Position numbers and translations under genes: made by a program
The notes under the pieces: generated by a model
Seen by the model: only the letters and a program-made list of their open reading frames with translations
Databases searched by the model: none
Told to the model about the DNA's origin: nothing
In this document: positions 7,469 to 14,451 of the stretch, in pieces
Numbering within the stretch: position 1 is the first letter of the stretch
Layout of the letters: the number at the start of each line of letters is the position of its first letter
DNA from: Sphingomonas sp. HITSZ_GF
Lineage (GTDB): Bacteria; Pseudomonadota; Alphaproteobacteria; Sphingomonadales; Sphingomonadaceae
Length of the DNA stretch: 64,000 nt
Direction of reading: 5' to 3'
NCBI RefSeq assembly: GCF_029543155.1
Contig: NZ_JARQXA010000001.1
Coordinates: 186,001 to 250,000 of the forward strand

Positions 7469-9120
7469 TCGGTGGCGGCGATGCGCTCCGGCGATTGACC
7501 GCCGGGCCGCGCCTGCCTTAGGGCTGCCCGCGTGCCTCCGTAGCTCAGCAGGATAGAGCGACGGTTTCCTAAACCGCAGGTCGTGAGTTCGAATCTCGCC
7601 GGGGGCGCCATTTCCTTTTTGTGACCGGACATATCCTCTAACGCCTTGAAAGGCAGAGATATTTCAGGGGTTTGAAAGCCGGATTTCCGCGCATAGACGA
7701 GGTTTCCGGCGAAGACCAATTTCAGCATGGCTCGACGGTCCTCCAGTCTCCCAGTTTCCCAAAGATTCCAAGGGTTTGCCAGAAACACCATCGAGGTTTG
7801 AAAAACCTCGTCATAGTCGCGTGCGGGCGTGCCGCATTTGGCGATGTTTTCGGTGAGAATCAGCTTCTCGCGCTCCAGCTCGCCAATCTTGCGCTCATAG
7901 GCGCTGATGACAGTCGGACTGTCCGCATCCACGATGCGGTCGAGAAGCTGGTCGATCTTCTTCACCACGGCGGACGTTTCCAGTTTGAGCGCCGTGCGGC
8001 GTTCCTTTGCCTCTTTAGCTCGGCGATCCCACAGGTCGCGGAAGATAACGGATGCCAGTTGGACAAGCTCACGCGCGGGCGTGAGCGAGCGGACGAGGCT
8101 TTCAAGCGACTCTTCCACCTTTGCCCGTGCCACGGATTTGCCGTTGCTGTCGCAGCCATGCTGGCGGCACATGTAATAGGCGTAGCGGCCGCCTTTGCCC
8201 TTCGCCCATGTCGCGGTCATCGGATGGCGGCAGTCGCCGCAAGCGATAAAGCCGCGCATCGGGAAATCCGCGTTGATGTCTTTGCGGGATGGCGCGCGGG
8301 CTTTGCCCGACAGTCGATCTTGAATGAGATCGAAGGTTTGGAGCGAGATCAGCCCGTTATGCTGTCCTTTGCGCAGCGGCAGGTTCCAGCGCGGTACTTC
8401 GAGATAGCCTGCATAAAGCGGTTGCGTCAGGATCTGATTGACGCGCTCGTTGGACACTTGCCCCTGTCGGTCCTTGGGGAACAGCGCATTGGCCTCGAAG
8501 AAGCGCTTCACTTCTGCCTGAGAGCCGAAGCGCCCGCAGGCATAGCCTTCCAAACCCTCTTGAATGATCGAGGCTACGGGTTCGTGGCGGGCCAAATGTT
8601 TGCCGCCGCCAGACGCTTTCTCATAGCGATATCCCCACGGGGCCTGAAACACCCAGTAACCGTTCATGACGCGCGCGCGCATGCGCGCCATGGTCTGCTC
8701 GGCGTTCTTGCGGCGATGCTCGCCCGCGAACGCCGCCTCGATGATTTCGAGAATATCATCGTCAGGATCATCCGCGAAAACGCGCTTAGGGGACTCCAGC
8801 TTGCCGCCAGCCTTGGCAATAGCATCGCGCAGGGCATAGTGCGTACGGAGCGACCGCGCGAGGCGGTTGAGATCGTCCACGATTACAATCGTCTGGCCCT
8901 TGCAGCCCTTCAGAAAGGTCAGCAGTTCTTTGACGCCAGCGCGATTAGCCGTTTTGCCGGTGAAGTCGTCGCGGAACACCTTCAAGACCTCGTAGCCCAT
9001 GCGATCCGCGTAAGTGCGGCAGGCCGTTTCCTGACTGCCAAGACCGTCGCCGCGCGTCGTCTGCTTGGAGTCCGAGACCCTCGTGTAGATCACCGATTTG
9101 GGGCGTGCATCGCGGGTCAT
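7315..9120 (-). CDS. Large serine recombinase (site-specific integrase of the element)
   Basis: This recombinase probably integrates and excises the element. The resolvase domain has the nucleophile Ser16 in VIYTRVSDSKQ and the DDLNRLARSLR block at 82-92. The recombinase domain covers about 150-290, with a zinc ribbon (CGDC and CRQHGC) at 294-323 and a coiled-coil segment at about 370-430. Residues 1-503 come from the element. The frame then runs on through the antisense strand of tRNA-Arg (APPARFELTTCGLGNRRS) and stops inside the neighbouring chromosomal gene. The real product therefore has a host-derived tail, or the native C-terminus was lost on insertion. It overlaps the 99-residue gene upstream by four bases. 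Confidence 0.85.
   Translation of the reverse strand: MTRDARPKSVIYTRVSDSKQTTRGDGLGSQETACRTYADRMGYEVLKVFRDDFTGKTANRAGVKELLTFLKGCKGQTIVIVDDLNRLARSLRTHYALRDAIAKAGGKLESPKRVFADDPDDDILEIIEAAFAGEHRRKNAEQTMARMRARVMNGYWVFQAPWGYRYEKASGGGKHLARHEPVASIIQEGLEGYACGRFGSQAEVKRFFEANALFPKDRQGQVSNERVNQILTQPLYAGYLEVPRWNLPLRKGQHNGLISLQTFDLIQDRLSGKARAPSRKDINADFPMRGFIACGDCRHPMTATWAKGKGGRYAYYMCRQHGCDSNGKSVARAKVEESLESLVRSLTPARELVQLASVIFRDLWDRRAKEAKERRTALKLETSAVVKKIDQLLDRIVDADSPTVISAYERKIGELEREKLILTENIAKCGTPARDYDEVFQTSMVFLANPWNLWETGRLEDRRAMLKLVFAGNLVYARKSGFQTPEISLPFKALEDMSGHKKEMAPPARFELTTCGLGNRRSILLSYGGTRAALRQARPGGQSPERIAATDHGRQVTELKKRSLGQLRSFSKWRTETDSHLLPMYMLREVSICAPSAPKPA
7534..7610 (+). tRNA. tRNA-Arg (anticodon CCU)
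   Basis: The sequence folds as a cloverleaf. The acceptor arms are 7534-7540 (GCCTCCG) and 7600-7606 (CGGGGGC), followed by a discriminator G and encoded CCA. The D arm contains TAGCTCAGCAGGATAGAGC, the anticodon loop is TTCCTAA and the T arm contains GTTCGAATC. The anticodon CCU reads AGG arginine codons. The recombinase of the mobile element abuts its 3' end, so this is the probable attachment site; the tRNA itself is intact. Confidence 0.95.
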
Positions 9121-9416
9121 GGCTCGTGTGATCCTATCGGGTTGGAATCCCCTTCAACGCCATCGCTCTGGACGTTTGCGGTTTGATTTTCGGGGCGATT
9201 TGCAATCGTAGCACGATCGAAGCTCGCGCCAATAGATTGCAAAGTTATTTGATCGGTTTGGACGCCAAAGGCCTGATCTACGAAATAAGATATGATCGCA
9301 TGGACAATGTGTATCATTGTGTCTGAGTCTTGCATCGGCAGCCCAAGGCCAGAGATATATAGCCTGTATTCTTCCATGCTTTCGGCATTGATTGTTATAT
9401 TTGAGTGGAGGGACAT
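9117..9416 (-). CDS. Small protein translationally coupled to the recombinase, unknown function
   Basis: The 99-residue acidic protein begins MSLHSNITINAESMEEYRLY; an ATG at 9416 has TAGGA upstream, while a GTG at 9443 lacks a ribosome site. Its stop overlaps the start of the recombinase gene (ATGA), so the two are translated together. The gene is AT-richer than the chromosome. I recognise no domain. Its position suggests a role in recombination control, such as a directionality factor, but that is a guess from context. Confidence 0.6.
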   Translation of the reverse strand: MSLHSNITINAESMEEYRLYISGLGLPMQDSDTMIHIVHAIISYFVDQAFGVQTDQITLQSIGASFDRATIANRPENQTANVQSDGVEGDSNPIGSHEP

Positions 9417-9525
9417 GATTATATTCCTACCACAAAACACCACTTAATTGGTGCTTGAATACCACTGAATGCGTGCGAGCGTAATTCGTGTGGGGAAGCG
9501 CCGCAGCTTTGCAACGAGGGGAAAA

Positions 9526-9822
9526 TCACGGCCGATCTCCATGCCCGGCGCAAAAGCGCATGGATGTCACCGCTTCAGAGACGCGATCGATGGCGTCCAG
9601 CGGATCAGTTTCAAGGCAGCGATTATAAAAGCCTCGCGTGTAAGCGAGCGCTTCTTCGTCGGACCATCCAACGCGGCGCATTTCTATCAGGGTAGGACAA
9701 CTGTACTGATTATCCGCACCCAAACGCCCAGCGCGATAGCCCGCACCGTAACGGCCATTCAGATCGGCGCTGACATTCCCGTTAGTCAAAGGTGGCTTCA
9801 CAGGCACCTCCACCAAACGCAA
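9526..9822 (-). CDS. Small RMF/CrpP-like protein (tentative)
   Basis: The 98-residue protein, with a TTG start, contains NGRYGAGYRAGRLGADNQYS followed by CPTLIEMRRVGWSDEEALAY. The order G-x-x-AG, spaced CP and then GW is reminiscent of the small RMF/CrpP-type fold, but the match is loose. It sits in the element between the recombinase operon and the cargo. No function is assigned. Confidence 0.45.
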   Translation of the reverse strand: MRLVEVPVKPPLTNGNVSADLNGRYGAGYRAGRLGADNQYSCPTLIEMRRVGWSDEEALAYTRGFYNRCLETDPLDAIDRVSEAVTSMRFCAGHGDRP

Positions 9823-9935
9823 TGATCCGATGATGCGTGGATAATCTGCCGCTCATCGTCAGGAGCGCTTTGCTCACGACGAACGGCAACAGAAGCCTTT
9901 ACCGATGTAGAAAAAAGATAAGCCACACACCGCAT
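9798..9935 (-). CDS. Possible 45-residue protein, unknown
   Basis: The reading frame starts with ATG at 9935, preceded by GTGGAG at a suitable distance, and encodes MRCVAYLFSTSVKASVAVRR and on to CVWWRCL. It overlaps the start of the next gene by 25 bases. Nothing is recognised; it may be a leader or chance ORF. Confidence 0.25.
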   Translation of the reverse strand: MRCVAYLFSTSVKASVAVRREQSAPDDERQIIHASSDHCVWWRCL

Positions 9936-10075
9936 AAGAGTCTCCACCGCCCGCAAAGGCTAAAGGATCTATCTCTCAATACGGCCGCTGGTGGCCTCAC
10001 GCAGTTCGCGAGCGTTCGCTCGTGAATTACATCGCTTTGATTAATCTACCTCGGTAGTTTCTGCAACCATCAATA

Positions 10076-10384
10076 TTACGGGTGTGCGCTAGGTCCGCGC
10101 CTTCGTTGTCGAGCACGAGAGTCCTGCCTACCCTTGAGAAATTCGGCTGACGGCGATTTTGCTGGTGCCCTCTGCGCCGCCGCATCGAAACGGGCGCGCA
10201 TCGGAGGGGGGAGATGATCGGCAGCCGTCGTGCCATGATTAAAGCAGTAGCTTCTCACAGCAGCCACTAATTTGGGATCGCCAAGACGCGCTATATCGTC
10301 TTGATACAGCACTCCCGCATCTAAGTAGCCGCCCCAAACGCGCCGAAGAAACTTGATCGGCGTTTCATTGCGATCGGCTCTCAT
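10076..10384 (-). CDS. Hypothetical protein, probably 5'-truncated or with a non-standard start
   Basis: From the ATG at 10384 the product has 102 residues (MRADRNETPIKFLRRVWGGY at the start) with a basic tail. The same frame stays open upstream to a stop at 10580-10582 and reads like real protein (DAIADAIDPYLEDRNL, VLIAIEQNSIYPGYEFLELV). Yet those 65 codons contain no ATG, GTG or TTG. The gene may have lost its true start by mutation, or may use CTG at 10568-10570 behind the purine run AGAAGAG. No family is recognised. Confidence 0.5.
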   Translation of the reverse strand: MRADRNETPIKFLRRVWGGYLDAGVLYQDDIARLGDPKLVAAVRSYCFNHGTTAADHLPPPMRARFDAAAQRAPAKSPSAEFLKGRQDSRARQRRRGPSAHP

Positions 10385-10764
10385 GGCGTATGTTTCGGGA
10401 GCATGAGGCGGCAGGTAAACAGCTCGCCGTACGAGTTCTAGAAACTCATATCCTGGATAGATCGAATTCTGCTCAATTGCGATCAGAACCGATCGTGCCG
10501 CCGCCTCTCGAAGGTTTCGATCTTCGAGATACGGATCAATCGCGTCAGCAATGGCATCAACTAAGTTCAGACCGCTCTTCTACGCCCTAATACGGAAAAT
10601 TGCAATGTTTATAGGATCTTAACGTGCCCCTCGGTCTTCAGCGCTGTCCGTTGACCGATATCCGCCTGGAGTCGGAGCAGAGAGGCGGGCGTGGGGATCA
10701 GCGATCATGACGGGCGCAATGAACCGTAGGTGAGGCAGTTCGAACGCCGCTTCGCGGAGATCGC

Positions 10765-10818
10765 AAGATGTGTGCGGTAATACCGCACAATCTTGGCAAG
10801 GGGGCCATGCTGGCCCCC
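10765..10818 (-). terminator. Pair of hairpins downstream of the sce7726/sce7725/RES operon
   Basis: Arms 10800-10807 and 10811-10818 (GGGGGCCA/TGGCCCCC, 3-base loop) form a strong stem. A second palindrome, AAGAT-G-TGTGCGGT with ACCGCACA-ATCTT, covers 10765-10794. Both lie 27-80 bp beyond the stop of the RES gene, where transcription of the operon would end. There is only a short T run, so intrinsic termination is likely but not certain. The rest of the gap 10583-10844 holds no gene that I can support. Confidence 0.5.
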
Positions 10819-10844
10819 GTTGCATCCCCCCGGCTGAAGAAAGG

Positions 10845-11879
10845 CTAGGGAACGCGCTCGACACCCACTGTGACGCGCGTGACCATCCACTGTTCCACGG
10901 CGCCTGGTATCGCCAATGTGGGGTCAAATAGCGCTAGATTGATGCCATCGCTGACGGAACTGCGGTAGACGACACCGTGCCATCCTGCCTTTTTTATAAA
11001 CTCGCAGAGATATTGACTCGGCACATATTCGATGGCGGCCCCTTGCGGCAAAACAGGCCGGGTCAGCTCTTCGCCCAACCGTTCGAGAAACGCGATATCG
11101 CTGCGCAACGCTCCAACATCGTCTTCATCACCAAGTTCAAAAGGTGACACACGCTCTTTAGGCGCACGTAGATCGACGAGTTTCAGCATGGCTGGTGTCA
11201 GCGTGAAATCTGCGACGGATACCTTTTCGCCAGTGTGTGGCCTAATCTCGGCTACCGAAGTTTCCTGCTGCGAACCGACATAAAGATAAGGAATCCCGGG
11301 TGGGTTGGCCCGTCCGTGCGATGCGACCTTGTTAGGCGGCGCACCCATCTCACCAATTGAGAATGGATCGTCGCCCGCCTGTATGCGAGCGCGATACCAA
11401 CGTGCAGGCATGTCCTCTGCCTGCAAAAATCCAAGCAATTGCTTAAGCCGATCTGCGTCAAGCTTGGTATTAGGGAAATAGCGGTTGCGGTGCATGAGTT
11501 CATCACGCAGCTCTCGCCAGCGCACTAGCCTATCGCTCTTGAAGCGATCAGAAGGGACATACCGCCGACGGCCGATATCGCCATCGTCCATGATTGCGAT
11601 CAGCAGATCCCTGACGCGAAAATCATCCATGCGTGGATGATTGAAAAGCGCCCAATCCTCCCGCAAAAGCTGAACCAGCCCCTTACCGGCGGCGTCCTCA
11701 TCATAAATATTGACCACGACCGAAAACAGGTCGGTTAAATCCGAAGGCTCCGCCAGCGGAACGCCTACGGTTCCGCAATAACCGCAGTCTCCCGTGGCAA
11801 CCGCTTTTGTGGGAAATATCTTGCTGAGACCCCGATCGCCAAAACAGTTTGCGCAACAACGCATTGCTGTCTCACTCAA
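10845..11879 (-). CDS. RES domain protein with zinc-ribbon and HEPN-like N-terminal region
   Basis: The 344-residue protein starts with a cysteine cluster (CCANC at 8-12, GYC at 33-35) typical of the HEPN/RES N-terminal domain. A helical region follows with RDELMH at 125-130, which fits the HEPN RNase pattern R-x4-6-H. The C-terminal half is a RES domain: ARWYRARI at 159-166, GRANPPGIPYLYVGSQQET at 189-207, then EIRP and VADFTLT. RES domains of the ParT/MbcT type use NAD+ to kill or arrest cells by ADP-ribosylation or NAD+ phosphorolysis. It is the last gene of the operon and overlaps sce7725 by eight bases. Enzymatic activity is inferred from family knowledge. Confidence 0.8.
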   Translation of the reverse strand: MSETAMRCCANCFGDRGLSKIFPTKAVATGDCGYCGTVGVPLAEPSDLTDLFSVVVNIYDEDAAGKGLVQLLREDWALFNHPRMDDFRVRDLLIAIMDDGDIGRRRYVPSDRFKSDRLVRWRELRDELMHRNRYFPNTKLDADRLKQLLGFLQAEDMPARWYRARIQAGDDPFSIGEMGAPPNKVASHGRANPPGIPYLYVGSQQETSVAEIRPHTGEKVSVADFTLTPAMLKLVDLRAPKERVSPFELGDEDDVGALRSDIAFLERLGEELTRPVLPQGAAIEYVPSQYLCEFIKKAGWHGVVYRSSVSDGINLALFDPTLAIPGAVEQWMVTRVTVGVERVP

Positions 11880-12807
11880 AAAAGGCGGCTAGGGTCTCGA
11901 TATGGTGCTGCATTGAAAGCTTTTTCACAACACCTAGGCCGGGAAAATGCCCTTCGTCATGCAGGTCGCGAAAAGCTTGAATAGCATTTGTCTCAAGAAC
12001 AGGGGTGTGGATGTTATCGAGCGTGTCGATCATGGCCTCAAGCGCCTCCGCAAACTTACCTGCCGGATCGGTTGGGGTGTCCTGGCTCTCTGAAACGAAG
12101 TGATAGACGAACATTTCGTTGTCCTTAGCAGGATCAACAAATGTGACGTGGATCGCTACGGCGTAGGCCGGGCCGCCGGATTCAGAATATTCATCGCCAA
12201 CCGTCAGGAAGTCGCCAAAGCCATTCATGCCTTCGTCGGGATAGGTGACGTGCAAATCGGAAAAAGGCTCAAGCAGCGGATGATCCTTGTTGCGCCGCTT
12301 TTTGAAGCCGTCTCGGATCAGGATACGATTGCAGCCGTCAAAGTGCTTTCGGTATAGCTTACCACATACTGGCTCGAGAAACACATGCTGGGTGTCTGGC
12401 AATTCATCGCCCAGCTGTTCAGCCAACGCCTTAGCTTGAGTAAATCCAGCGTGGATAAAAGTCCGTTGGTGATCCGCATGCTGACCATAACAGGCCATCG
12501 CATTTTCGACGGTCATGTTCTCTCTTAGAAGAATCCCGACCCCAATCTCGTCATCGTCGGCGAACTCCTCTCCGAGAAACGTTGATATGCCTAAGCCATC
12601 TTCCGCATGGTCGCCATGATACGGATTAACGATCACGATCGCGCTGCCGCCGGCGTCTCGGACAGCTGCGAGCGCACGTTTCAGCGCTCCAAGCGACTCT
12701 TTCACGGGTTCGATGATCGGTACAAAATTGGATGCAGACAGCAGCCCCGCATTTTCTCTAATAGTGAGCAGCTCGTACTGCTTGCCGCGAAAATAGGGGT
12801 AATACAT
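11872..12807 (-). CDS. sce7725/Beta_protein family protein
   Basis: The 311-residue protein begins MYYPYFRGKQYELLTIRENA, the signature start of the sce7725 group within the Beta_protein (PF14350) family. It continues with VPIIEPVKESLGALKRALAA and ends KKLSMQHHIETLAAFFE. The biochemical role of the family is not known. These proteins are found beside sce7726 nuclease-like genes and RES-type genes, as here. It is eight bases after sce7726 and overlaps the RES gene, so the three are one transcript and probably act together. Confidence 0.82.
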   Translation of the reverse strand: MYYPYFRGKQYELLTIRENAGLLSASNFVPIIEPVKESLGALKRALAAVRDAGGSAIVIVNPYHGDHAEDGLGISTFLGEEFADDDEIGVGILLRENMTVENAMACYGQHADHQRTFIHAGFTQAKALAEQLGDELPDTQHVFLEPVCGKLYRKHFDGCNRILIRDGFKKRRNKDHPLLEPFSDLHVTYPDEGMNGFGDFLTVGDEYSESGGPAYAVAIHVTFVDPAKDNEMFVYHFVSESQDTPTDPAGKFAEALEAMIDTLDNIHTPVLETNAIQAFRDLHDEGHFPGLGVVKKLSMQHHIETLAAFFE

Positions 12808-12815
12808 TTAGTCCC

Positions 12816-13730
12816 TCACGCCCACGATAAAGCTTCTAAAATTGGGGTGTTAACGGTCCGCACCAAACGCTCGTGGTCTCGCCGCTTGAGTGGTACAGAA
12901 CAAACAGCAGCCTGAAGCGAGCTTGGTAAGTTCTGGAGCAATTCTTCGAGTGGCAACAGGTCTCGCGTCCGCTTCAGTACATCGACCATTGCACGATGCG
13001 CTAACGCTGGCTCTAGCTTCTCAAATGCCAATCGCAGTTCCGCACGAAGCAATGTGTTAGGCACCTGCGGCACCTCAACGCCGAGACGCTGAAGGATCAG
13101 CTTCGCTTCATCAGCCCGTACGGAACCCAGTATCATCAGCGGAGATACTCGCTCGGGGCAATCCGTGGCATCTCGCAGCGTCGAAATGTTGTGACGTTTG
13201 GATAGGCACATCACCCCAATTTCTTGGGGGGTGCGATCCAGAACGGCATCAATGTGGTTTTCTCCTGCGATCACGAAAACCTTTGCAAAAACCTGCATGT
13301 ACGCCGCGATTTGCGTTTCAAGGCGGCTCAGAGAGTCGCGCTCAGACTTAATCTCATAAACAGTCGCCGTGCCGTTTAGGATTGCGAGATCAGCCTTGCA
13401 CTTTCCCACACGAAATTCGCGCAGCATCGATGCTGTGCGCAACGAATGTTTGCCAAGCAGAATGTTTCTCGTGAGGGCTGCTTTGTACACGTACTCATCG
13501 CGCTGATTTCCCCGACGCAAAATGTTTAGCGCAGCGTCGAAAGCATCTCCGACACGATCAATGGCGTCAAGGTTTTCGATCAGAGGCGTTTTCTTTATAA
13601 GACGCGCAAATAAGGCTGATCGCCCTTTCTCCGCCATCTCGCGAAACACGCTGGAAGAGAAAAGTCGTGATGTCGCTGACAATGAACACGAACTTAAAGT
13701 CATCTGATTCCCGACCGGCATAATTTCCAT
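12816..13730 (-). CDS. sce7726 family protein, PD-(D/E)XK nuclease-like
   Basis: The 304-residue protein has VGKCKADLAILNG followed by VYEIKSERDSLSRLETQ, placing Asp114, Glu126 and Lys128 as the catalytic set of a PD-(D/E)XK nuclease fold. This wording is characteristic of the sce7726 family. The first 35 or so residues are poor in charged residues and may be an over-long start; Met32 (MAEKGRSALF) is an alternative. It is the first of three tightly spaced genes behind a small XRE regulator. Nucleic acid cleavage is predicted, not shown. Confidence 0.82.
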   Translation of the reverse strand: MEIMPVGNQMTLSSCSLSATSRLFSSSVFREMAEKGRSALFARLIKKTPLIENLDAIDRVGDAFDAALNILRRGNQRDEYVYKAALTRNILLGKHSLRTASMLREFRVGKCKADLAILNGTATVYEIKSERDSLSRLETQIAAYMQVFAKVFVIAGENHIDAVLDRTPQEIGVMCLSKRHNISTLRDATDCPERVSPLMILGSVRADEAKLILQRLGVEVPQVPNTLLRAELRLAFEKLEPALAHRAMVDVLKRTRDLLPLEELLQNLPSSLQAAVCSVPLKRRDHERLVRTVNTPILEALSWA

Positions 13731-13914
13731 GCCATCGTCTTGAGAGTAATATAGATTCTGTCGGGTTGAAAAGCCAGCGCGTCCCGCTGGCCCCGCCTAG
13801 ACGTTGCTGCGCCTGAGTTTCCCACGACGATCCCCCCTTACCGATGGTAGTGCCACACGAGGGTATGGCGCGCAATTGGCCGAAAGCCCGCCGTGCGCGG
13901 GCGCTCGACTAAGG

Positions 13915-14127
13915 TCATTCAAATAGGCTTACAGCCTGAACACCCAGTCCATGCGCGAGGCTGAAAACCGCCTTGAGGCCCACGTTGCGCTCGCCGCGTT
14001 CGATGCCGCCGATGTAATTGCGGTGCAAACCGCACCGATGCGCCAGCTCTTCCTGACTGATGCCCTCTGCCTCGCGCAGGCGGCGTACAGTTTTCCCGAA
14101 ATGGATGAGGTCTGGGTCTGCCGCCAT
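13915..14127 (-). CDS. XRE family transcriptional regulator, 70 residues
   Basis: This is a single helix-turn-helix domain: FGKTVRRLREAEGISQEELA then HRNYIGGIERGERNVGLKAV covers residues 9-54 with the classic Cro/CI arrangement. It has no further domain, so it resembles small repressors such as restriction-modification controllers. It is upstream of the sce7726 operon on the same strand, with a 184-bp gap. Two matching dyad repeats lie 35-85 bp ahead of its start. It probably represses itself and the divergent 48-residue gene, and perhaps the operon. Confidence 0.88.
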   Translation of the reverse strand: MAADPDLIHFGKTVRRLREAEGISQEELAHRCGLHRNYIGGIERGERNVGLKAVFSLAHGLGVQAVSLFE

Positions 14128-14161
14128 GTGCGGAGGCTTGGGTCGGAGTCGATAAACTCTC

Positions 14162-14210
14162 TACACACGATCAGTGTGATTAAGCTTGCGTACACACGAT
14201 GAGTGTGATT
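14162..14210. promoter_or_regulatory. Twin operator-like repeats, TACACACGATNAGTGTGATT
   Basis: Two 20-bp direct copies occur at 14162-14181 and 14191-14210, differing at a single base. Each contains the dyad CACAC-N5-GTGTG. Their starts are 29 bp apart, close to three helical turns. They lie between the XRE gene (minus) and the 48-residue gene (plus), as expected of autoregulatory operators for the XRE repressor. Confidence 0.65.
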
Positions 14211-14257
14211 CTTGCTCTGCCGATCCGAGGTGGATCGTGTCGAGGAAGGGTGATCGT

Positions 14258-14404
14258 ATGTCGTCTGAATCGAATTGGGCGGGCCAGCAGGGCGCGCAGA
14301 ATCCCAACAACAGCGCCGCCGATTTCAAGCGCGGGGGCATGAGCGACAGCCAGGCGTCGGAAGCCGCCGCCGCTGCCGCGCGCGCCCGCAACAGCGGGAA
14401 GTGA
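14258..14404 (+). CDS. Small hydrophilic protein, 48 residues
   Basis: The ATG at 14258 has GAGGAAGGG just upstream. The product starts MSSESNWAGQQGAQNPNNSA, is rich in Ser, Asn, Gln and Ala, and ends in an alanine/arginine helix (AAAAAARARNSGK). It looks unstructured and has no recognised relatives. It is divergent from the XRE gene across the twin repeats and is probably under the same repressor. Confidence 0.5.
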   Translation: MSSESNWAGQQGAQNPNNSAADFKRGGMSDSQASEAAAAAARARNSGK

Positions 14405-14410
14405 CAACTC

Positions 14411-14434
14411 GCGTCCCGGCTTCGGCCGGGACGC
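14411..14434. terminator. Perfect 10-bp hairpin with TTCG tetraloop
   Basis: GCGTCCCGGC-TTCG-GCCGGGACGC is a perfectly paired, very stable stem-loop seven bases after the 48-residue gene. It lacks a T run, so it may be a processing or partial termination signal ahead of the next gene. Confidence 0.5.
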
Positions 14435-14451
14435 ACATTCAGGGGTGAATC

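Noticed and set aside
7672..9186. A 504-codon plus-strand frame opposite the recombinase
   Set aside because: The minus strand carries the complete serine recombinase with catalytic Ser16 and zinc ribbon; the plus frame has no recognisable domain.
13567..13875. A 102-codon minus-strand frame overlapping the start of the sce7726 gene
   Set aside because: It overlaps the nuclease-like gene in another frame, lacks a ribosome site and shows no domain.
10845..14127. Simple two-gene Xre/RES toxin-antitoxin pair
   Set aside because: The XRE protein is a bare 70-residue helix-turn-helix without the toxin-binding C-terminal domain, and two conserved genes lie between it and the RES gene.
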